Program-made: the position numbers and the translations under genes
Source of the DNA: Centrapalus pauciflorus
Lineage: Eukaryota > Streptophyta > Magnoliopsida > Asterales > Asteraceae
Direction of reading: 5' to 3'
DNA length: 64,000 bases
NCBI GenBank assembly: GCA_020465985.1
Contig: JAANYP010000155.1
Coordinates: 1-64,000, forward strand
Part shown: positions 23,741 through 33,419 of the stretch, piece after piece
How positions within the stretch are numbered: position 1 is the stretch's first letter
Layout: each line of letters starts with the position of its first letter
Notes under the pieces: model-generated
Told to the model about the DNA's origin: nothing
What the model saw: only the letters and a program-made list of their open reading frames with translations
Databases searched by the model: none

Positions 23741-23887
23741 AAACTACCATTTTTTTGATGAAAAATTAAAGTATTTATATGGAAGTTTCCAATTGGAAAC
23801 TTTAATTATTTTGTCAAGTGTTAAATATGATTTTTTTTTTAAATTATGAAATTGGTTTTTTTCAAATAAAAGGAGATATATGTTAAA
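23741..23887. other. AT-rich flank with a perfect 20-bp palindrome
   Basis: AAGTTTCCAATTGGAAACTT at 23783-23802 is its own reverse complement. The rest is unassigned. Confidence 0.6.
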
Positions 23888-24915
23888 GGGCTAATGACCA
23901 AAAATAGTAACATCTTTTGTCATTTTTTTCATTAATAGCAACATTATTATTTTTTTTTTATCATTAATAACAATAACTTTTGTTTTTTTATCAATATTAG
24001 CAACTTTTAACCCAACTAACTGGAAACTAACTGAGTTTCCAGTTAACTTAGCTGACATGGATTCTTTTTGCTGAGTTGGATACCCACGTGTATAACCAGA
24101 TGTACCAGGTTATCCACTTGGCTTCTGGATGTGCCACCATCGCCGCCCGAACCGCCAGAATCTTGGGCCAGCATGATGGCATATTGGGGGTTCAGTAAGA
24201 CGTTGTAAAAGATATCGTAACCATGGATTCGACAATAAATCTACTTTATTCCAGTAAAATCTTAACAAGAAATGGTCTCTGGTAGGGCTTTTGCATTGGG
24301 TTGATCGTGATCCGGTGACGATAAAGACTCGCTCTTGCGACCTGGGATCGAATGAAGGGTGAAGTTTAAGCAATGTTCGTCTTTTTCGGTCCCAATTATT
24401 GATGGGTTTGTGGAGGGTGTAGCCGAAGCTTGAGTCGTCGTAGAAGGTTCAGACGGGTGGGTCGTATTTGAGGTTGGAGGCCGAGTCGGGTTGGTTGTTA
24501 CAGTTGCGGGAATTTTGTTTGGATAGAGAGAAAATGGGGATTGAGTCGAGAGTGGAGAAGAAGAGGGCCCAAAGAATTAACAATGCAGACACAGCTCCGG
24601 CAAGGAAGACGGAGGGTCGGTCAAGAATGCGAATCGCCGGCTTTTGCTAGCCGGTGGGGGAGAATGCCACCATGGAGGATCCCAAAATTTTATCCTGGTA
24701 CATTTGGTTATACATGTGGGTGTCCAACTCAGCAAAAAAAAAATCAATGTCAGCTAAGTTAACTGGAAACTCAGTTAGCTTCCAGTTAGTTGAGTTAAAA
24801 GTTGCTAATATTGATAAAAAGGACAAAAGTTATTGTTATTAATGATAAAAAAAATAATAATGTTGCTATTAATGAAAAAAATGACAAAGATGTTACTATT
24901 TTTTGTCATTAGCCC
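23888..24915. mobile_element. TIR DNA transposon carrying a gene fragment (Pack-MULE-like)
   Basis: The ends are long, closely similar inverted repeats: left about 23888-24110 beginning GGGCTAATGAC, right about 24692-24915 ending GTCATTAGCCC. Both include the inner palindrome-like AACTGGAAACT...AGTTTCCAGTT. Between them lies a roughly 580-bp GC-richer insert with a host gene fragment on the minus strand and no transposase. That composition is typical of Pack-MULEs. A clean 8-9 bp target duplication was not seen, so the superfamily is inferred from TIR length and cargo only. Confidence 0.75.
24113..24650 (-). pseudogene. Captured fragment resembling a GT34 glycosyltransferase (galactomannan galactosyltransferase / xylosyltransferase-like)
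   Basis: On the minus strand from about 24647 the fragment reads as the N-terminal region of a Golgi type II glycosyltransferase: a short basic cytosolic stretch, a membrane anchor (AGAVSALLILWALFFS), a variable stem, then TFYDD, KPINNWDRKRR, KLHPSF, a VTGS-like motif, DHFLLRF, NKVD, CRIHG and YDIFYN. This order matches plant GT34 enzymes, which add galactose or xylose to hemicelluloses; the identification is from memory of the family. The catalytic half (DxD region) is missing. There is an in-frame TGA just before TFYDD, and one extra T near 24239 shifts the frame between NKVD and CRIHG. The sequence beyond YDIFYN no longer resembles GT34, so the cargo may be a chimera. Confidence 0.6.
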
Positions 24916-26848
24916 ATAATCAAAGAATTGAAAGATTTTTTTAAAACAGGTGTATTAAGTGGACTGTTTACCAAAATAGGTGATGTCTAGGATAGTCACG
25001 CTCGGGCTGTGGCTGTTGGATTTTCTTAAAAGTTTTATAACCTAAAGGATCCTACCCCCCGACTTACCTGACTGGCCACTAGTTTCTGGTAAGAGACTGG
25101 TTATAAAACCAAATTAAAAATATGACACAACACGTTGTCCATATAGTGGCAATCATGATGACCAGTCATCGTAAATAGGTTCAGCCTCCGTTGGGTACTT
25201 ACGCCGCAAACTTGGAAAGCTGTGACGTAAGCATTGCGGATCCTAAGTGAGACTTGGGCCAGTAACTTGTAGTTGTTATATGGTGTGTGTCAGTGGTGAA
25301 TCTTCAGTATGACAGTTTCACAAGGCGTGGTTGGCATTAAACATGATCAATTTAAGAAATTACATGTGAATGTATACAACTTGTGAGATGGTTAGTCAAG
25401 TAATATCATCCTCTGGCTTGTTTAAACCATCGTCGGTAAACTTGATGAAATACCACAATGAAATGTTGTATATAACCAAGTTCTGGAGGTTATGGATGCA
25501 TATCACAAATGTTGAACACAAAGTTATTAAATTAAGATATCTTGTTAAGATATAGATAAACTGCATACTGTCATTCTCAAGTCTAAACATCTAAATGTAT
25601 CACTAGTAGCAATTAATCTAAATTGCTAGAGCTCCTAAAACTTTAATCTTGCTGTCTTTATGAGTAATTACCAGTTCCTCTGAAGATAATGGATATAAAT
25701 TTGAAAGGAGATTCATAATTGATCTGAATAATACTTAAAAAACTTGTGATAAAGAACTAATGAAAATTTTCAAAGTCAAACAGTAATGAAGTTAAGTCAG
25801 TTAACTACTGAACACTCCCAATAAGATCGTGTCTGAAATTAATTTTTCGATAGATTATATTACCGTTACATTTGATAAAGGACCAGTCGCATTGAATTGA
25901 TGGAAATCAATTTGTGTTTATTGAGAAAAGGATATCAACATGATATCTTTAATGATGTTCTATTTTGCTTGTTTTAGAAACCTGAGATTAAAATTGAAGT
26001 TATTCTAACATTAGTTCAAAGTTGCTTGTTGTCGTGGGAACCATAACGAGACTTAGAAGGCTATTGTGAGATTTTGTTGATATTCATGGATGATGAATAT
26101 GGAAAAGTCTGAACCAAATTCACAGGTATTTGTTGCAAACAAATATTAGATAGACCCACCGATTGAGACCACATTGTGGATCATAGTCACGAGTCGTCTA
26201 AAAAAGGTAATCCTTAGTACCTGAGACGTCTACGTACTTCAGTGCGGGAATCGCTATACGCTTGGCCTAACCTAACGTTATCCGTAACTGGGTGATCATA
26301 ACGGTTGGAGGCTGGATGCAGTGGGAGCTGTGATGAAGGCCTGGATAGTGAAGATGAGATTTGCACCTTCTTTTAACTAAGAAGAGTTATTTCTAGACCC
26401 CTCCATGATCGATACTTAAAAAAATGCATGGTCGTACATGGACTGAATTGATGTGTTCTACAATGTCTGTTACAGTTCAATATGAGATCAGCGAGTCGAG
26501 AAACATAATTGTGTTTGCTACGATTTATCTAAACCATGCCTAGCTTTCACATTGAAATATCGCGATGCATGAGATATAACTTAAGTTTCTTTTTGGAAGG
26601 TCATTTCAATAAGAATGCCCGAATGGGAGTAAGAGTTTTTATGACATTGATTGCCTAAAGTGTCAAACCATTACCTCCTTTAGGCGCATGATACAGGATA
26701 GTAATGTCGTCTTACCCTCGATGAGCACAACTGAGCTGATGCAATCAAACAAATAAATGAATGATAGTGGATACTATTTATGGCACGAAGTGATTATTGA
26801 GATTAAATTATTGGGTAAAGTAATTATATCAAAACTCTTTACAAATAA
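24916..26848. other. Unassigned low-copy-looking or decayed repeat DNA
   Basis: No ORF above 75 codons and no domain I can recognise on either strand. A stretch near 26230-26330 (a GTAACTGGGTGATCATAA-type segment) reminds me of Copia LTRs, but I cannot support a family. Base composition is less AT-rich than the flanks. Confidence 0.35.
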
Positions 26849-27499
<651 letters not shown>

Positions 27500-27500
<1 letters not shown>

Positions 27501-28420
27501 TGTTGTATCAATGTGTGGTGTCATACATTTGAGGAGGTGAAACAGAAGATTCTTAATGTGACATTGATAGATTCATCAATCACCTTCCTTCTAAGGTTAA
27601 ATACTCTGTACGCTTTGGAGATTGCACAGTAACCAACTAATGCACATTTTCTCTTTCCTTGGAAGCTTCTTTATATAGTCTTCATGTAAAATTCTTGTGG
27701 AGCTTCTTCATTGGATGTGGATAAAGATGGGAATGTTTCACAAGAGACAAACTTACTTTTCCACAAATGACAGGTCTGACAAAAGTCATTTTTTGTCTTG
27801 TACTGTATAATGTTTGTCTTGTTCTTTTTCAGTCATCCATTCTTTATTCCTTAAGGAGTAAGCCAACTTATATATAGTTAAGCTCCTTATAAAGTTATTT
27901 TGATATGAGAAAATGTATGTCACCCTTTATCAAATATATCTTTTGTCTTTATGTAGCAAAACAACTTTGGCAGGCTTTAGAAGTTCTGCTTTTCCATTTT
28001 ATTTTTGAGTTTAGCAACTGTTCCCAACGTTCACTATTATTCACGAAGACTTGGAACACTTTCCAATAAGTGTTTATCCTTTAAAAAAAACATGTTCTGT
28101 TCACAAAGATCAAAGCATGTCAAACTTGTTCATCAACCGTGAATAGTTTAAACATAAATTGTCAAACATGTTTAATAGACATAAACAACTTTGATAATAT
28201 CAAATCCAATATATAATCAACATCTAAGACATAGATTCAATGAATCAAAAGCAACCAAATGATTTTATGAACAATGAAGAGCTACAGTACACATGATCGT
28301 GAATGAGCAACTGTTATATTACAAGCCCTTGAAAGTTCTATTTATACAAATGACAATTTTCATAATATTACAATGAAGTCCCTAGACTTTAAACCATAAA
28401 GTAAAATAATGTTCTCAACA
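27500..28420 (-). repeat. Minus-strand Copia (SIRE-like) LTR, possibly composite
   Basis: Read on the minus strand it begins TGTTGAGAAC right after a purine tract (complement of 28421-28433) and carries TATAAATA at 28339-28346. Further in it aligns with the SIRE-A 3' LTR: the segment with TTTGTGAACAGAAC, and later AAGGGTGACA and CTCATATCAAAAT, have counterparts at 42660-42890. The first 230 bp look closer to the short LTR at 4960-5251, so two LTRs may be joined here. Confidence 0.6.
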
Positions 28421-28440
28421 ATCTCCTCCTTTTATAATTA

Positions 28441-29990
28441 AGAGTATAGTAACCCTCTTGTAGCCCAGTTTCTTCTCGAACCTTCTAATCACACGTCGCT
28501 AGTGAGGCGAACTTCAATCTCTGCTGCAAACTCAAACATCATCAATCATTCATTCGGTGTCATAGCATCTTTAATTTATTTTGTTCTATCTTCGTCAAGA
28601 ATCCCTTTCAATGACATCAGTACCATTTTAAGGGTTCCATCCGAATACTTGATCAGCTCTGATATTCTCATTGCCTACTTCTTCCTGTCGCTATTTTTAT
28701 AAATCACACAGATTACATCTTCACAAACAATTGCAAATTCTTTCCACTGATCAAGATTTTTCACTTCTCTCCTCGGTGTCGTTACATTAATTCTGTGCAT
28801 GTCTCATTCCACTCCAATCTGAATGTTTTGGATAGACATCAAAATCATTTATTGTGCATGAAGTGAAAGACGACTCCTAATGAAAATCTACCAGTTTTCT
28901 TCTCTCTTATTGTGACAAAGTTCGTCAAACAGATCTTCAATGTCTTCGATGAACACATGAAAGAAATCTGCTTCACTAAAATTGTACTCTTTCCGATCAG
29001 ATCTTAAAACTGTGAACACTGGATAGAAAATTAACAAACCAATCCTTATCAATCCTTCTCAATTCCACAATCCTATCCCACACATGAACTTTCTCCAAAT
29101 GTTAAGCCTTGTTTTGCATAAAGCTAGCATAATGCACCATATGTGGCATGTTAGGCTCAATTACTCGAAATAGCCACAAAAATGTGAGTGGAGCTCTAAC
29201 AAAAAATTATTCTTTCCAAAATATCCTCAAGGTATGTCAGTCCATTCCTCTTTTTGATATATTCTTCTTCATTCTGATTTTTTAACAGTTTCAGAATTTT
29301 TTTTTACACATCTTCTTATTCTCCGTGTGAAATTAGAACATTCTCTTTTGAGAAAAGGATGAGTAGTTAGAGGGGTGTGCAGTCACCAGTGGGATGCTGG
29401 TTTCTTCAGTGCTAACTCTCAATTGAGAGTCAACAGTAGATGTGGCATCCCGGTTGATTATGATTGGTAGCTCAAATTCCCTCTTTGTACATTCAACTAC
29501 ACCCTCAGCTCTCACCACTTTCCTCCTCCTCACAAGTTGAATAACATCAGTTCTGCCAGTAACATCATCATCATCTTCACCTCCCTCATCACCTCTTACC
29601 TCAGATAATGTCGTCTCAGAGTCTTCTCTCTTAGCACCCTCACTACCCCTCTCAGTATTTTCCCTCGTGTCTAGTAGCCCCTATCTAGCAACCCCGTGTT
29701 GCTGAACACCACTCGGGGTGGCTCCTTGGGTAGGAGACCTCGGTTCTTGAAGTTTCACTAGAGCATGATCAATTCTATATAGTCTCATGCACTCAACCTC
29801 TCCATCCGCAAACTTGAGTAGTGATTCAGGAATTGGTAAAATATTGGCGTTTGGATCATCTCTTTTACTGTAGAGGTTCATCATCACATGATATGGGCAC
29901 TTTTGTGAATCAAAACTTTTCGTTATTTTGTCATTTGCCCTCAAGAAGCCTCTAATCAGTATTTGAATAAACCTTTGAAGAGGCACAAAT
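28441..29990 (-). pseudogene. Degenerate post-RNase H extra ORF of a minus-strand Copia element
   Basis: Conceptual minus-strand translation matches the frame at 5283-6362 in order (segments like KEFAIV, SDGTLK, LKGIL near 28500-28760) but is broken by many stops and shifts. Two open pieces remain at its upstream end: 29681-29986, with RFIQILIRGF, which resembles the conserved N-terminal half of this protein family, and 29333-29533. Its C-terminus faces the purine tract and LTR at 27500-28420, as in an intact element. The upstream end is cut by the LTR at 30016. Confidence 0.6.
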
Positions 29991-31281
29991 CTTCTGGCTC
30001 TATTTGTAGTCTTTGTTTCACATCCTTACTTTAATCATGCACGCATAATCCCTGGAATAAATAACAATTGTCATAATCATCATAATAGGTCCAGGGCTTG
30101 CATAAAACTAAATAAAGTATTACAATAAGTCATGCACTACACGTGCTACAAGGTTACATCACTAAGTTGCTATTACATCACAATATTATTAAAAGCAGCT
30201 ACCCACATCCCAAAGCAACATAAGGCTATACCACAAGCTGAATAGTGAGTTAAAGTCCTCTGGGTTGATCAGAAAGTAGACCTGAGTAGATGGTCCAGCT
30301 AGTTCTTTACCTTTGCCTGTAAAATTTTGAGTAGCAACTATAAGCTAATTGCTTAGTGAGATAACAGATAATCATGATGCATGTATGATATGTGGCTAAA
30401 AGAAATATGCGTATAAAGGCTGCACCAAATTAAAGGTTGCATAAGAGTAAATGCTTATACCAGAGTATTTGCTTGCACAAATTGAGACAATGCACGCTAA
30501 AAAGGAAATGCTACCACTAGTTTTACCGCTTCAGATGATCAGCCTGTGATGTGGGGCTAGCAGCCCTTATAAATGCTTGGGATAGTGGTATGCATCAGAT
30601 TTGCTTTCATTAATGTAAAATGCTCATGAAATGCCAAACGAACGCTTAAACAAGTCTTATTGAATGATATCCTGAAAGATAGGCAAGTAGCAGTAAATAA
30701 TGCATATTAATATAACAAATATTAGATCTGGCTAGGCTGGGCACCACCTGTACCACAGTGTTCACCTTCACTCACATAAGCTCTATTGAAGGTCAAAGAA
30801 AGCATGTAGAAGCAAAGTATGTCTCAATTAAAGAAAGTACATGTAAACATGAATAACTGTTACTCACAATAGTGTTACGCTTGCAACAAAGTCTTTGTTA
30901 TAATCAAAGTAACTTGCACCAGCTTATCTAGGCTTTTATTATAACTTTTTGGCTCTGGCTTTGACATCAACTATCAGGGCATTAAGGATTTTCATTGACT
31001 AAATTTGACTTTGCACTGTTTGTGAAGGCTTTGACAATTTAAATAAGATTTAATACACTTTGGCACTTAACTTTGACTCTTAACCGAACTATACACTTTA
31101 ATTACTTTCGGTGTGAACGAAGTGTCTGTAATTAATAATTATAGAGTGAATAACAAATCCATATAACTAGCTTATAATTAAAAGACCTTGAACATGTATT
31201 ATTGCTAAGTGTTTTGTAGCTTTTAATGACGATTAAGTTTGGCCAATTGCCATTTAATTGGGGTCAATCTTCCGTACGTTC

Positions 31282-31365
<84 letters not shown>

Positions 31366-31366
31366 G
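31282..31366. repeat. (AT)n(AC)n microsatellite
   Basis: The counterpart, in reverse orientation, of the compound microsatellites of the Tekay-like LTRs. Confidence 0.92.
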
Positions 31367-31481
31367 TATATATTTATGTGTGTGTTTATATATGTATGTG
31401 TGTGTGTGTGTCACAAACACATGCACAAGCTTAAGTTTACACATATAATTATAGTGTGAAAAGGGCTACTATGTTGTTTTT

Positions 31482-31483
<2 letters not shown>

Positions 31484-31554
<71 letters not shown>
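31484..31554. repeat. (AT)n microsatellite
   Basis: About 70 bp of pure AT. It may correspond to the larger AT tract of the family LTR. Confidence 0.95.
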
Positions 31555-31555
<1 letters not shown>

Positions 31556-31557
<2 letters not shown>

Positions 31558-32063
31558 TCAGGTTCAAAAAAGTACCTCTCGAAATCAAGTGCACCCGAAG
31601 GTACCAACCTTAAAGAACTTTTTTTAAATTTTTTTTTCTCATAACCATGTTTAATTCAATGTTATACGCATGATATACGAATTTCACATACATTCACACC
31701 TTCCGTGTCCTTAAAAATTATGTGAATGCTCAATGCATATCCATGCGAATGGTCATTTCACACCATGTGAATCGTGTGAATGACCATTCACATGATTTTT
31801 TTTACCATTCACAAGATTTAAGATGTTGCACCTGCATTTTCATACCATCGAAGATTTATTTGCATTATTTTGATTAATTTAAATATGTATTTAAATCTCT
31901 GTACCCTGCGAACTACTCTTTATCATTTCAGGCTATGTAAAACATTTCTATATTTTTATATCGATGTATTTTTGAAAACGTCCATATAGTGGCCGTTCAT
32001 TATGATTATGGTTACGCTTCCGCGACGTCACGCTTTGTTGCCAACCGGAGTAACGGGGCGTGA
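31556..32063. other. Unassigned repeat-like segment with a hairpin, then an LTR-end-like stretch
   Basis: It starts GAGTCAGGTTC directly after an AT run. It holds an inverted repeat with arms at 31747-31763 and 31774-31789 (GTGTGAATGACCATTC on the right, one extra base on the left). The last 80 bp (GACGTCACGC, GTTGCCAACCGGAGTAACGG) read like the complement of a Gypsy LTR region. No coding sequence. Confidence 0.4.
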
Positions 32064-33398
32064 CATAATTGAAACCTGCTTTATCTCTAGAAGCAATGCA
32101 GACCTGAACTAGTTATGGCACAAAAGGCTATCACACCTGAACATCAAGAAGATCAACAAACTCTGTAAGAAAGAGTTGGTTACAGGTTTGCCTTCTATAA
32201 AATTTGTTAAGGATAAACTCTGCACAGCTTGTGAGAAAGGCAAGCAGAGAAAAACATCTTTTAAAGCTAAGCATAATTTCTCTATTGATACTCCTCTCTT
32301 CTTAATCCACATGGACTTGTTTAGACCAGTCAGCGTCCCAAGTTTAGGAGGTAGAAAATACACTCTAGTAATGGTTGATGTGTTCTCCAGGTTTACAGGG
32401 GTGATCTTTCTGAAGAGCAAAGGAGAGGCTGCTAGAGAAATTATTGGGTTTATAAAAAAGATGGAGATTCTAAACTCTGCTCAAGTTAAGCAACTTAGAA
32501 GTGATCATTGTACTGAATTCAGAAACAATACTCTTGAGGACTTCTGTGAAGAAAGAGAGATCTCACAAAACTTTTCAGCTGTATGAAGTCCACAACAAAA
32601 TGGAGTTGCTGAAAGGAGAAACAGAACTCTCATTGAAGCTGCCAGAACCATGTTGTGTGCATCAGGTTTGCCTTCATCATTTTAGGTTGAAGCTGTTAAC
32701 ACTGCCTGCTTCACCCAAAACAGATCCTTGGTGGTGAAAAGGTTCAATAAGACTCCCTATGAGTTAATCAAAGGGAGGATGCCAAATATTAGCTATTTCC
32801 ATGTGTTTGGATGTCCCTGCTTCATTATGAATCAGAGAGACCAGTTGGCAAAGTTTGAACCTAAAGTTTATGAAGGTGTGTTTGTTCGATATTCTGCTAT
32901 CTCTAAAGCCTACAGAGTATACAACTACAAAAGAAAGGTGATAGACGAATCTATCAATGTCACCTTTGAGGAGTCCAGGAGTGCTTCCACCAAAGCTGGT
33001 CATGAATCAGTTTCAGTAGAGTTCAACTTTGATGATCTAATGCATTCCGTCAATGAAGAGTGGAACATGTTAACCACATTGGACATGATGATGACTATGT
33101 TGATACACCCTGTGTGAATAAGTGTACTGACATAATTAATACACCATGCCCTAAACCTCTCAATGCTGATTTCCCTGGATCTTCTGTTGATGTGTTCAAC
33201 AATGGAGATTCATGTTCAACAAGTGAACAGACTCAAGATAACAGTGTGTCTGAAAATCTTGAAAGCTGTTCAACTAGACCTGTTGGAGATGAAAATGATG
33301 CAGGAGAATCTTCATTGAGGCATGATCCTAAGTGGATCAGGTGTCACCCCAATGATCAAATAATTGGTGACATCAACAAAGGGGTACAAATAAGATGA
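32064..33398 (+). pseudogene. pol: SIRE-A GAG-pre-integrase and integrase
   Basis: This part would encode the zinc-binding and catalytic integrase that inserts element DNA. The frame enters at ETCFISRSNADLN. A TAG at 32110-32112 replaces the expected Trp codon before LWHKRLSHLN, and CTACEKGKQ follows (HHCC finger). The core has D in HMDLF and D in LRSDHCTEF; a TGA at 32584 falls just before the SPQQNGVAERRNRT motif that supplies the catalytic Glu. Another TAG at 32683-32685 replaces Trp in the FWAEAVNT-type motif. The C-terminal part (RFNKTPYELIKG, FHVFGCPCF, VYEGVFVRYS) is readable to about 33060. A frameshift then moves the acidic linker to the frame at 33060-33398. Confidence 0.85.
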
Positions 33399-33419
33399 GA
33401 CAACTTAGGAAACTTTTGT

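Larger units (their letters stand above)
30016..31555 (-). repeat. Diverged, truncated LTR of the Tekay-like family, minus strand
   Basis: The left border TTTCACATCC is the complement of the family LTR end (GGATGTGACA). It then matches the reverse complement of 13000-14115: the GTGCATGACxxATTG region, CTTTACCTTTGCCTGTAAAA (block complement), and TAAGCTAATTGCTTAGTGAG at 30340-30361. It also keeps the AC-AT microsatellite at the matching position (31282-31366). The U3 half with the ACCGA cluster is absent. There is no internal region beside it, so it is a partial solo LTR. Confidence 0.8.

Noticed and set aside
23879..24924. 9-bp target duplication for the Pack-type element
   Set aside because: TATGTTAAA on the left and ATAATCAAA on the right agree at only four of nine positions.
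24916..26840. Decayed Copia RT in the region after the Pack-type element
   Set aside because: Three-frame reading gave isolated suggestive words but no ordered motifs.
31556..31900. Helitron end
   Set aside because: The GAGTCAGGTTC start beside an AT run is suggestive, but no 3' CTRR hairpin end could be placed.
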